A DNA stretch of 64,000 nucleotides from Zygnema cylindricum (GCA_037447655.1 JBBHKE010003076.1:31682-95681); one strand, 5' to 3'. Shown: positions 41,801-52,041, counted from the stretch's first letter. Numbers and translations: made by a program. Notes: generated by a model from the letters alone, not told the origin.

Positions 41801-44509
41801 AGATAATTATTTAAGACAAGGATGGGAAAAGCAATACGATTGTAATGAACTATGATTTAAATCTACGAATCGGTGTTTGTGACACATGTCATGTATTAAC
41901 AATTTTGTGAAAGGACAAATTGACATTTTGTGAAAATGAATGCTGCAATATCATCAATTTTGTGAAGAATAACATTTCGTACGGAGTTAAGGTTTGTAAC
42001 AGTATGATACGTATGATGTTTCTATGCCTGTTAGTTTTTAATTAAAACTTGTCCGTCCGAAAAGTGGTACGAATATCTAGGTTATATATATGATATCCAT
42101 AAATAATGTATATATACATTTATACATACAATATACATGCATATATGTATACATATATACGTATACACATACATATATACATATACACATACATACATAT
42201 ATACATGTATATATGTATATATGTATGTATATATAGGTGTATATTCATACCGAGAGAGGGAGATAGAGAGAGAGGAAGAAGAGAGAGCGAGAGAGAGAGA
42301 AAGAAGGTATATGTCTTTCTTTTTCTCCTTTTCTGTCCCTCACTCTCTCTCTGTATCTCCGTCTCTGTCTTCTTACCTGTGTCTCTCTCTCTCTCCATCT
42401 CTCTTTCCTTCGCTTTCCTCTCTCCCTCACCCTCCCTCTCCCTCTCCCTCTCCCTCTCGCTTTCCCTCTCCCTGTCCCTCTACCTCGCCCTCCCCACCGG
42501 TGTGGCGTGACAGGTGTCACAGGAGGGAGGCGGCAGAGGCCCTTAGACAGGCTGACAATGAGAGGGAGGCGGCACTGGAGACCCTAATGGACCCAGAGGG
42601 AAGGAGAGCGTTGCAGGTGGGGTGCGGAGTAGGGAGAGGGAGAGGGGAGAGGAGGGAGGGAGAGGAAGATGGAGAGGGAGGGGAGGGAGAAAGGGAGAGA
42701 CGGCACTGGAGACCCTTATGGACCCAGAGGGAAGGAGAACGTTGCAGGTGGGGTGGGGAGTAGGAAGAGGGAGAGGGGAGAGGAGGGAGGGAGAGGAAGA
42801 TGGAGAGGGATGGAAGGGGCAAAGAGAGAGGCGGCACTGGAGGCCCTAATGGACCCACAGAGAAGGAGAGCGTTACAGGTGGGGAAGGGACAGAGGGAGA
42901 GAGAAAGCGGAGGGGGAAGGGAGGAAGAAAGGGAGAAGGCAGTACTGGAGGCCTTAATGGGCCCAGAGGGAAGGAGAGCATTGCAGGTTTGGGGGGGCTT
43001 CTCCCTCCCCTCTCTCTCCCGCTCTCCCTTCCCCTCATATTACGTTTTTGCTTCAATCGAGTTGTGACAAGTGTCACACGAGTGCTTTTGATTCTTCAAA
43101 GGAACATAAATTAGTGTGGATCACGGAAATTTCTGTCCTTTTTTAATGTATTTATTTATTTATCTATTTATTGAATTCACTCGTAAAAAGGTGTTTTTTT
43201 TTTAAGTTAATTGAAAAGTTAGAAACCACACTATTTTAAAGTACAGCCCTCTTTCCCCTTCCATTTTTTTTTTTAGGGATTGTTTTTTTTTTTTTTTAGG
43301 GTTTTTTTTTATATATATTTTTTCTTTTTCAAACTGATGCGGATTTTCTGGGTGGAATTTGATTGGCCGGGCAGGTGGCTCTCACAAAAAGACAAAAAAG
43401 ACCAATAGTGGACAAAATAGCTCTGGCTCAGCTGGTGGCCATGGGATACGATCCTGCAAGAGGTAAAAGACAAAAAAAAGAATCCCATAGTTTTTTTGCA
43501 AGAGTTGTTTTGGGGAATTTAAGGATTTTCAGTTTTTTTTTTCTTGTTTTTTTTTTTTTTTTTTAGTTAGCGTCTTTGTCATGGTTCAAATGTGCGAAAA
43601 GAATTGGAAAGCCTATATGGGTTTCTTTAGGGTTTTTTAGGGTTTTTTAACACATCGTAATATAATACTCGTATAGTATGGGGTAACCAAATATAGTGTT
43701 TCCGATTTTTTCCGTAAATTGGAAATTGTAGTTTTTGTAGGACACTTTTGGATGGGTGATTTTCTTTTCCTCTTTCCTTTTCTTGTCTTTCATTTCCTTC
43801 CCTGTCGTTTATTTACCTTCGTTTTGTCTGGTCTATAGTTCTTTATTATCTGTCTAGATCTCAGTCCACACTATATGTGGTGACCAAGACAGTTTGGGTG
43901 CTTTTTGTTTCTCTTTTATCTGTGGGTGTTGTTTTTTCTTTGTTTTACAATTTTTCCTTTGTCTGTTTGGGGAGTTTAAAAGCTCTCTCCCTCGTCCTCT
44001 CCCTCGCCCTTCCCGTCTCGCTCTCCCTCTTCATCGTCTCTCCCTCTCCCTCTCCCTCTCCCTCTCCCTCTCTTTCCCCTCATTTTATTTTTGTAGTAAA
44101 AAAAGCGTTGGAAGCGTCTGAAAACAATCAACAAGAGGCGGTCGAACTACTTTTGGGCGGAGCTTTCGAATTTGACGGAACTGAAAGTGAAGAAACCTTA
44201 CATAGAAACGGTCGAAAAGAAATAGGGACAGGGAATGCGACGAGCAGTAGAGAAGCCGGAGAGAGGGAGGGAACTTCTAGAGAAGGTACAGAGAGGGAGG
44301 AAGATGAGGAAGACGAGGAAGAAAATAATAGTGAGGAAAAAGACGAAGATGAATCGATGATGGATCCGGAAGATTTGGAAATCGAATCGGAAATCGCGAA
44401 AGAAGTTTCCGGAGATCCTTTGGCGGCTTATGATGTGAATGTGGATAAAGAAGGAGAGGCGATAAAAGACTATTTGGAGAAGCTCGAAAATTTGGAAAAA
44501 AAGTCGTGA
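35816..44509 (+). CDS. NUB1: NUB1-like UBL/UBA protein (NEDD8 ultimate buster 1 family), 11 exons, 584 aa
   Basis: Exons: 35816-36138, 36264-36386, 37931-38027, 38431-38466, 38771-38958, 39776-39878, 40717-40898, 41479-41577, 42514-42616, 43375-43462 and 44097-44509. All GT-AG, 1755 nt in frame. By family it shuttles NEDD8- or ubiquitin-linked substrates to the proteasome. Residues 9-85 form a ubiquitin-like domain. [26 protein letters not shown] and [11 protein letters not shown] follow in the central helical region, with SHGK-like motif [21 protein letters not shown] and [17 protein letters not shown]. Three UBA-type domains occur at about 295-332 ([18 protein letters not shown]), 375-415 (KLRELEGFG...[16 protein letters not shown]) and 425-468 ([20 protein letters not shown]). 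The acidic tail ends [13 protein letters not shown], as in plant relatives. Five introns carry arrays of their own splice junctions, yet the real exons stay open. Confidence 0.93.
36387..37930 (+). other. NUB1-like intron 2 (1.5 kb), nothing recognised
   Basis: AT-rich intron with no detectable element apart from a short inverted repeat near 37260-37300 (GACTATTGTAGTG / CACTACAATAGTTG type). Confidence 0.6.
38128..38165 (+). repeat. Extra copy of the exon 3 donor junction in NUB1 intron 3
   Basis: GTGGAGGCGTTGACCATGGC then TGAG/GTACAAGAT (junction at 38151) repeats the end of exon 3, CTGGAGGTTTTGGCCATGGC then TGAG/GTACATGAT (junction at 38027), 124 bp downstream. The exon part is identical except for three bases and keeps a GT donor. 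Confidence 0.9.
38950..39350 (+). repeat. Array of about six copies of the exon 5 donor region in NUB1 intron 5
   Basis: The real junction is CGCCAC/GTCAGTATTTCAGTC at 38958. Units of about 55-95 bp repeat this: CACAGCAGTATTTGTCTCTC, AACACGTAAGTATCTCAGCC, AACATATCAGTACTTCAGTC, GTTGCCACATCAGTATTTCA and a last decayed one, each followed by CACTTTTTCTTT and TTTTGTGAGC. Only some keep the GT. Confidence 0.85.
40265..40740 (+). repeat. Array of the exon 7 acceptor junction in NUB1 intron 6
   Basis: Five upstream copies of TTGAATTTRTAG/CTCCAAGTATCGGAYGACTC precede the real acceptor at 40716. Junction positions are 40282, 40372, 40457, 40544, 40629 and 40716, so the period is 85-90 bp. Three of five copies keep AG (40282, 40372, 40544); two read TTG. 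The unit includes about 25 nt of exon 7 (reading QVSDDS). The two youngest pairs form a dimeric pattern (AG, TTG, AG, TTG). A shorter, older degenerate array with CAAAACTCAATAGGACTAAT-type units extends upstream to about 40075. Confidence 0.92.
40880..41370 (+). repeat. Array of the exon 7 donor junction in NUB1 intron 7
   Basis: The real junction is AAGAGACGAAAAGAGCGAAG/GTTAGT at 40898. Copies with junctions at 41005, 41106, 41169, 41236, 41303 and 41351 repeat the Lys/Arg-coding exon end (GAAAAGAAGAGACGA...AAG) plus GTTAGT or a variant. Spacing falls from about 105 to 65 to 48 bp. Most copies keep a GT donor (GTTAGT, GTTTGT, GTTACT); the one at 41106 reads TTTAGT. Confidence 0.9.
42106..42240. 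repeat. (ATACAT)n-type repeat in NUB1 intron 8
   Basis: Alternating ATATACATACACATA units of about 130 bp. Open frames here (His/Ile/Tyr-rich) are repeat artefacts. Confidence 0.9.
42241..42500 (+). repeat. Purine block then long CCCTCT pyrimidine tract before exon 9
   Basis: 42250-42310 is GA-rich; 42315-42500 is almost entirely C/T with runs of CCCTCT, leading directly to the exon 9 acceptor (GTGACAG at 42513). It is complementary in composition to the GGGAGA-rich array after exon 9. Confidence 0.88.
42560..42995 (+). repeat. Array of the exon 9 donor junction in NUB1 intron 9
   Basis: The second half of exon 9 (GGCACTGGAGACCCTAATGG to GAGCGTTGCAG/GTGGGG) appears four times, with junctions at 42616 (real), 42747, 42878 and 42986; periods are 131, 131 and 108 bp. 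Each copy still encodes [15 protein letters not shown] or a close variant ([15 protein letters not shown]) followed by GT. The linkers are GGGAGAGGAGGGAGG purine sequence. Confidence 0.95.
44020..44085 (+). repeat. (CCCTCT)n tract before NUB1 exon 11 acceptor
   Basis: Runs of CCCTCT immediately upstream of TTTTGTAG at 44096, forming or extending the polypyrimidine tract. Confidence 0.85.
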
Positions 44510-46625
44510 AATTTCATAAAAGTTTTGTATAAGTTGATTTTAGGGTTGACCAGTTTTGTGTTACATAACGGAGAATTTTTTCAAATGTAAATTGCGTGTC
44601 ACATTTTGTTTATAAGAATTGATTTTTTTCAGAGAGAGAAAAGAAAAGAAGTATGTAAAGCTTTTTTTAGGATGAGGGATTGAAATTTTTTGAAAAAAAA
44701 TAGAGATTTGATTTCTGGCATGTCTAAATTTGTACAGTACAGAAGAAACCAAATGTTGACCAGCGTTGACTTTGTTCTTGACTCAAGTTGACTTTCTCTG
44801 ATTGACATTAATTTGGAGATGATTTTTAGAGTTATAATGAATAAAAGAAATGGTTGGTAAGATTGAACGCGTTTTTTATTAAATTGATGTGTTCAAAAGA
44901 CATTTTATCTATGAACTATAAATGCCTTTGAAAACAAAAAAAGAGAGAGAGAGAAGGATATGCAATTAAGCAATCTTCTTCATGAAGTTTGACGATTGAA
45001 AAAAAAATATATATTATCGACACTTTCTCACATTCATTCCTAGTGGGAACTAACTACACTACGGGATTATGGCAAAAAAAATCTCTCGACGCCGTAACTT
45101 ATTGTTCATCGGAAAAGGAGGATTAGCAACACTAAATACGGTAAATGTTTTTGTTTATAACACAATAGTTTGTGTCAAGTTTAACACCGTCTCAAAGTCC
45201 TTAAAGTTTCCATATTTATGTCTTGATGTTGAGCTTCTCTTTTTTATTCAGACGCGACAAGAATTGAGCATTATATTGATTTGTCAAAATCACTCCTTTT
45301 TGAATCATTTTAACCATGTTATTTTAATCTGGTAAAAAAGAACGATTCTATTCCTTTTAGTTCCGATAAAACCACTGTTCAAAAAACAAACTGTTTTAAT
45401 TTTCAATCTTGTAAGCGGCTCATGTTAGGCAAAAATGTGACTTATGTAGATAACTACACCGCGTTTTGCTATTAGTGCTGATGTTTTTTTCGCCAGTAAA
45501 AACATCTTTCCTCCGTGCATATTTGTTGGATCATTAATCTGACGGTTAAGATTGAAAGGTAAAATTCCGCCCTCCCGATTGGCGTCTCCAAGCGAAAATT
45601 GGACCGTGTGCACAGTGATAAGCATTATTTATGTGGCGAGAAAAGCTTTTTTTATGTGCGAAAAAATATCGACACTAATAGTGATACACGGTGCGATACA
45701 CTGCACGTGCTACCCGACGACGTGCTATAAGCGAAAAAAAAAAAATGAGTGCCCCCAAAATAATAAAATGATTGCCCGGCACTCAGGTAGCCAATCACAA
45801 ACGCCGGAAGAATCGCAAAACTCACCGGCTGCGGCAGCAGAAAAATTAACTACTCGGCAAAAGAAAAAAACTGACTGCCAAACGCACACAAACCAAACAA
45901 ATGTCAGAAGATCCGCGAAAGCACGGCGGTATCGGCAAAAAGGAAATTTGATTGCCCGGCTAAAAAACATTTGACTGCCCGGAAAATAAAATTAACTGAC
46001 GCGCGAATAGACAAGACAGACGCTTCGCACTTGGTAATATAGATTTCAGTCATGCAAACCTTTTCTAATTGCATGACGTGGAATAATATATTTTTTTACT
46101 ACAGCAGAAAAAAGGACACGCGCGCATTTTGAACCTGAAATGCTGCGCTGTCAAAAAAATAATTATTGTACGGATTACACTTTATATTTTGTTGTCAATT
46201 TGCTCAATACCAAGACCGAGCTCTTTTCCATGCACTGACCAACAAAAGTCAAGGAATCCCGAAAGCCAAAGTTGAAGAGGTGATCTAACGGCTAGGGATT
46301 GTCAACGAACATGTCATGATCCGATCGTCCGATCCCTGCACACGTGTAAAAGCAATAAGAGAGTTAAAAAATAACTCTTGATTTATCCATGTAATCGAGG
46401 GTCAAGCATAAGCCAACTTCGAACAACATATACAAAATCTATGTAACTATTAGAGTGCATACAACAAAGAACTGTAGACAAACAATAGACAACAACTAAA
46501 AATAAGTAGAAATAAGTTTAGAAAATTCATGCAAAGAACCCTTGTCTTAGCAAAGAATTAATTTGGCTTGAAAAGTGCATGCCAAAAAAAATCGTAAAGC
46601 AACACACTACTTCATAACGGCATAT
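44510..46625. other. Intergenic region after the NUB1-like gene
   Basis: Contains the NUB1 3' UTR, one family B MITE (45455-45698) and a segment at 45715-46010 with repeated GATTGCCCGGC-type motifs. No gene recognised; the 140-codon frame at 45552-45974 spans the MITE and is not credible. Confidence 0.5.
45455..45698. mobile_element. MITE family B, copy 2
   Basis: TA-flanked. Left end CACCGCGTTTTGCTATTAGT; right end CACTAATAGTGATACACGGT. The interior (AAAACATCTTTCCTCCGTGC, ATCTGACGGTTAAGATTGAA, TTGGCGTCTCCAAGCGAAAA) matches copies at 6399 and 52042. Confidence 0.82.
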
Positions 46626-48130
46626 AAATGAGAAAGTTTTCGCTAACCTTTCTTTTTTGTGGAGACTTAAAGTCTTGTACATGTAAATAGAAGTAAAAGT
46701 CACGAACAATATTTTTGCAAAAGGCTTTGCGTTTTGTACTAAGTCTCCGCAGTTTCCCATGTTTTCTTCATTTCCAATGTCAATGCTAGTATATGACGAG
46801 AAAAAAGTTGAAAGAAAAGTAGATACTTTGAGCAATATGTCTTTAATTCATTCTTTCAATGATAGAATTCGTCCCATGCTCGATGCGATCGACAAGTTAA
46901 GAGCACTTGGAGTTTGCGATGAGGGAATTCAACTCCCAACCATCGTAGTGGTGGGAGACCAATCGAGCGGAAAATCATCCCTTTTGGAATCTCTTTCCGG
47001 GATCACGCTCCCACGAGGCGAAGGGATTGTTACACGTGTTCCATTGATATTACGGATGCAAACTACCTCTAAGCATCAAGTAACATTGAAATACTCTTAC
47101 AAGCTTCAAGAAGTGGAAGAAACCTTAGAGATGACCCAAATCACAGACGCAATCCTTCGAGCAACAAACAACATAGCGGGTGATCGAAAAGGCGTGAAAG
47201 ATGAACCTATTTCGTTAACTGTTTGTGATCCCGTTGTCATGCCGCATCTCGTCGGCCATTGTAATTGTTTATATTTAAGGATTAGGACGGGCAGCTGCCA
47301 CACTAGTTTGTATTTGGGTGTTATTTGGGTTTTACATGACCGTACATACCTACATTTCGGGTTCGCGTCGACCGTACATTTTTACATCGCCGTACGCGTC
47401 GACCGTACATATGTATTTTCGACCGTACGACCTATATTTCCCGCAATTTCCGTGATGACGATTTGGACCGTACTCGTGGTCCTACCGCACGACATATATT
47501 TTCCGCGATTTCCGCCGACAGTGGATTCGATTATTTTACGTCGACCGTACGACTTACATTACCCGGAATTCTCGCGACTACAAATTGGACCGTACCTTCG
47601 GTCCTACCGTACCTAATTTCATTTCCCGAAATCCCGGCCGACGACATTTTTTAATCATTTCGCGTGGAGTAGCATCCCGGCCGTCGACGCTGATTATGTA
47701 ATTTTCGTAACTTCACATCTGGACCGTCGACGCAAATGACACACAAATCGGCTGTCAGTTCTGACGAAGCTACGCGATTGGACTATTTTAAGTCGTGGAC
47801 CATTTGGAGGTTCACGCGTTCACATGTAGATAGGAAGGGTTTTAATCCGTAGGTTATAGATTCTTTAACGTAGGGCATAGGATTTCGGCCTCCTATTGGC
47901 CGAATCCAAACTAGACGCAAATACTTACATAGCACGCTGTACTCTGATTGGCCTGTTTTAACAAGGCGTAGTTTGGTTACTTAGTTCATTTCGGATCATT
48001 TCCTGCACACAATTTTCAAGTGCAAGAATTATTCATTTTATTTATTTTTAGTATTGAGGATTCTCTGCAGCCATCTTTTTATTTGTAAAATTGTCTAGAC
48101 AACTTAGAGGCGATTTTCTGCCTTTGCGTG
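46626..48130. repeat. Long direct repeat, copy 1 (DRP4-like 5' part plus LTR-like insert)
   Basis: About 1505 bp, nearly identical to 53081-54585 at an offset of 6455 bp. Only about ten substitutions were noticed, for example GTAGATACT versus GAAGATACT and a small cluster in the P-loop-flanking codons. Confidence 0.93.
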
Positions 48131-49833
48131 AAGCGTAACGGATATAACCATAACCAGATAAGTTGTTGACCTTTCTTTTTCTTTCACCTTGCCTGTTGTT
48201 ATATTTATTCATTTTTCTCTTTTATGTCTTATTTCATTCACAATATATTTTCATCGTTTGGGTTTAAGTGGAGCACAACTGATGATATTGCATGCATCTT
48301 CATGTTGTTTGACACATGCACGACACCGTTGTTCCAGATTTGACATTAGTAGATTTGCCTGGAATAACGCGAGTGCTGGTTTGCGACCAACCGAAAGATA
48401 TCTACAACCAAATGGCAAAGATGATACACAAATACATCGAACCAGAGGAGATCGTAATTTTGAATGTAATTAGCGCAAGTGTCGATTTTAGCACGCGTGA
48501 ATCCATTGCAATGTCTCAACAAGTCGATCCTAATAGAGAACGAACATTGGCAGTTGTAACCAAAGTAGATCGTGCATTTGATGGGTTATATGAAAAACTC
48601 ACTATGAACAATGTCAATGTGGGTCTTGGTTATGTCTGTGTTCGAAATCGAACCGAACAAGATGCTTCGCATGCCGAGGCTCGTGCGAAAGAAAAGGAAT
48701 TTTTTGAAACTCACGAACAATTATCAAAATTGGATGCCAACATGCTCGGGACATCGGCCTTGGCTCTCGGATTATCTTCTATCAAAGCAGAGCGAATTGC
48801 ACGATCTCTACCAAAAATCGAAAAACTAATCGATTCACGTCTTGTTGAAAGAGAGGAGGAGTTGAGGAGCTTGCCCCGAGGTCCAAGCTCAGAAGAAGAT
48901 GCCTTTTCCATATTTTACGGAATTGTGCAACATAGAAAGTGTATTATGCATAAACTTCTTCAAGGGAACTACAATAGATATCCGGAAGATTTGGAGATGC
49001 ACGTAAGTGCACGGTTGGATAACATGTTTTGTGATTTTCTTAAATCGGTGCACAAAACAAAATCATCCTTTCTCTCGAAATGTTATCGAGATGTTTGTGT
49101 GCAAGCCATGGAGGAATCCCGCGGCGTGTCTCTTCCAAACATTCTCAGTCATCCTGTGGTTCAACAACTCCATCAAAATGAAGTTGTGAAGTTTAAACCT
49201 ATAGTTGAAAAGCTTGTCAGAAACGGAAGGACATATGCTCAAAAAATTGCTTTGAAAATTTCCGATGAATGCACAATCGGATTTCCGAAGCTTGGTCAGT
49301 TTTTATGAGCCTCCATTATTTCTTCCCTCGATGAGATGGAAGGTGCAACCAGAAAATTTGCTAGGAGGATGATAGAAAAAGAGGAAACTCTCATTTACAC
49401 AAACGATACTTACTATTCCGATACAGTGAGGAAAATTCGAGATCATGTACAAAATTTGCGGTCGAGAACTGTTTCTTCAACCAACATTTCTTTGAACGAC
49501 CTCGGGGAAACTAATATCGCCGATCTTATTTCCAATTCTGACCAGGCGGTTCTCGATCTTCAAGTCAACTTATTCTCATACTGGCAAGTTTTTTCAAAGC
49601 TAGTTTCTGATGTTTTGCCAATGGAAGTAAAGTTTAGTATCGAAGAGTACCTTTTGAATCGCGTTGATGAGACGGTTTTTAAGAGTGTCGTGAAGAAAAG
49701 AAAGTTGCTTGATCTTATGACGGAGGATTTTGGCCTTCGACAAAATTGGATGCGACTTGAGAAAAGTATTGAAGTGCTCCATAAGAGTCAGCGTACAATC
49801 ACACAGATTTTTGATGGAGTAGAGCGATTTTAG
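46759..49833 (+). pseudogene. Dynamin-related GTPase, DRP4/Mx-like, disrupted by insertion and nonsense codon
   Basis: An intronless frame starts at the ATG at 46759. It has G1 (GDQSSGKSS), a G2-type threonine (GIVTRVPL), then an insertion at 47235-48325. After it come G3 (VDLPGITRV), G4 (AVVTKVDRA), the middle domain and a C-terminal GED-like region ending VERF at 49833. This order is that of plant DRP4 proteins, which are also intronless, and of animal Mx. Two lesions are seen: the 1.09-kb insert between G2 and G3, and an in-frame TGA at 49306-49308 followed by the same frame (ASIISSLDEMEGATRKF). The remaining roughly 660 codons are otherwise open, so decay is recent. The first 1.5 kb is duplicated at 53081. 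Confidence 0.88.
47235..48325. mobile_element. Solo-LTR-like insertion in the DRP4-like gene
   Basis: 1091 bp beginning TGTC and ending GACA, flanked by CCGT on both sides (47231-47234 and 48326-48329; the direct repeat can be extended to CCGTTGT because the element starts TGT). Removing the insert with one flank joins the frame exactly between DP and VPDLTLVDLPG. The interior is rich in CGACCGTACG/CCGTACG motifs at 47330-47640 and has no long ORF. No GT-AG pair fits, so it is not an ordinary intron. Confidence 0.8.
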
Positions 49834-50925
49834 CTGGGATTTTTGCTTGGAGTTGTCAAAAAATAGCATTGTAAATAGACAGAAGTAGCAGTTAAATGCA
49901 TAGAGTAACACGGGGAAAAGAGAAATGTTTCAAAGTTTGAAGCTTTTACTAAAGTTTTTATATATAGTTGACGTGTGAATGCAGTGTACGAGTAGAAAAG
50001 TAGCCACTAGATACATAAGGAAGAAACTCTTAAGGAAAAGATTTTGATGTTTCGTTGATGTTTTTACAAATAATGTTTGTATATACACAAGTGAAAAAAG
50101 ATGCGTGATTACATAAGACATTGTAAATGTACAAATGTATGAAAAAATGTATAGATATTTAGGAAAGTAACAGGAGGAAAAGACATTGAAGGTTCGAGTT
50201 TGATGTTTTCGAAAATATTTGTATATGCAGTTGGGAAGAAGATGAGGTATTTTCAAATATAATTTAATAAGCTTATTACTGAAATTAAGATGGGATGTTT
50301 GTAGTCTGATGAGTGATGACCTCTGAAGATTTTATGAACTTATGCAAACATATTTGCAAAAATAAAATTTAGAACTTTATTAAAAAATTTCAGTTGTATT
50401 TAATCTTGTTCGATTGTTGTCAGCATCCCTATTTAAAAGATTGTTGTCATAATAATTTGATGGGTAGATGTACTATTTACAGCCTTTAATTTGTCTTTTT
50501 GTTAGAAAATTAGAGAAACTTTCGCTTCTTTGCCCGTTATAAATCATGCTATGGCCTTATTTTTTTTAGATTTTTTTTTCGGAAGTAAAAGATTAAAATT
50601 GCAAATTGTTTCATCATGTAATAAATTTGGCTAGTTTTAACCTCGAATAAATAAAAAAGGAAGAAAGAAAGGTTGAAATATTCAAAATGTTTGAAAGATG
50701 ACATAATCATAATATTTAGTCTTGTTCACTCAGCAAATGTGTGGCATTTGAAGAAAAAGGAAAGAAAACATAAAAAAAACAATTTGGGTGAAAACACGTG
50801 AAAACACATTGCGAAAAGAAAATATGGATAACCCATCAATTATTTTTTCTTTTTGCAAGTTTTTACCATTTCTTGAAATTCTCTTACCTTCCCCAAAGCC
50901 TCTACAACGATAGGTTTAATCCGAG
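49834..50925. other. Intergenic, AT-rich, nothing recognised
   Basis: Downstream of the DRP4-like pseudogene; should contain its 3' UTR. No motif-bearing frame or repeat identified. Confidence 0.5.
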
Positions 50926-50929
50926 CGAT

Positions 50930-51360
50930 GCCATGCATATTTTCTCTTTATCCTCCAAAATTGTCATTCTTCCCCGTTCTCAAGTACCAATTGGATTCAC
51001 CATATTTTCCAATAAACTCTATTACAGGTTTTTTGCCATGGGCTCCTTCATCCCCAAAAGTATTTCCAAACATCTCCAACGGTTTGTGGTGTCACAAAAT
51101 AGTGTCACAAAAAACAAATTGACATGTCTTTATCCATCCGCAAATCCTTTCCAAGTTGAGACACAACACATTGTTATTTTGTGACACTATTTTGTGACAC
51201 TACAAACTGTTGGAGATGTTTGGAAGTAATTTTGGGGATGAGGGATCCCATGGCAAGAGATCTAAAATAGAGTTAATGGCAAAATATGGTGAATCCAGTT
51301 GGTACTTCGGAACGGGGAAGAATGACAATTTTGGAGAAAAAAAATAGAAAATATGCGTTG
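50930..51360. repeat. Long imperfect inverted repeat (fold-back)
   Basis: The arm at about 50930-51110 (CCTCCAAAATTGTCATTCTT ... AAACATCTCCAACGGTTTGT ... GTCACAAAATAGTGTCAC) is repeated inverted at about 51178-51355, separated by about 70 bp. Each arm is about 170 bp, with roughly 85-90 percent identity by eye. Both inner edges carry the doublet GTGACACTATTTTGTGACAC. A transcript through this would form a long hairpin. Confidence 0.85.
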
Positions 51361-52041
51361 TGTGATTCGTGAAGGTGGAAGTACACGAGATAGTAGAGGT
51401 GGTGGAGGGTGTGGAGATGCTTTGAGGGAATATTTACATTCTTCCTAGAGATGCTTGTGAAGATTTGAGGCAATTTTAGAGTTTTAATGTTAAACTAGAC
51501 TTGGTAGTAATTTAATTATTCGTTTTGTACATTCGCTTGACCGATTATACTGATACGACAAGTCATACTGATAAGACATTCTCTCTCCTTTGCTTCTCTT
51601 TTGTATTCTCCTTTTTGACTTTCCTCTTAATTATTTGCTTTGAAATTGTTCTTTGCCATGATTCTACTCTCTCTCATCTTTGATCTTTTTTTCCGACTTC
51701 TCTTTCTTTTACCCACCATGTCCTTACCTTCTATAGGAAGTATTCGAGGCAGTGGATATGGTGGAGATTTTGGAGGTTCTTGAGTGGCTATTTCCATACT
51801 TCTAGTGATGCTTGCGACGATTTGAAGGAATTTTATTGGTTTAATATCGAAATAGAATGTCAAAATAGTTTCTATTCAGAGGTCCCCAGTTCGAGCCTTT
51901 GCCAGCTCAATTTTCCCACTTATGTGATTCTTTGGCCCCCAGATCCTTCGGATCTTTGATTTATCACTTTTCCCTTTCATAGAATTCTCCCACATTGATC
52001 CCCAGATCCGCACGGATTCTGCGAATCTTAACTTCCCGTGC

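Noticed and set aside
42106-43114. ORFs of up to 208 codons on both strands around NUB1 exon 9
   Set aside because: Translations of ATACAT, CT and GA low-complexity tracts; only the exon 9 part (42514-42616) is supported by family motifs and phase.
45552-45974. 140-codon plus-strand ORF
   Set aside because: Begins inside a MITE and has no motif.
47238-48325. Insert in the DRP4-like gene as an ordinary GT-AG intron
   Set aside because: No GT/AG pair lets the flanking frame rejoin; the flanking direct repeats and TGTC/GACA ends fit an LTR insertion better.
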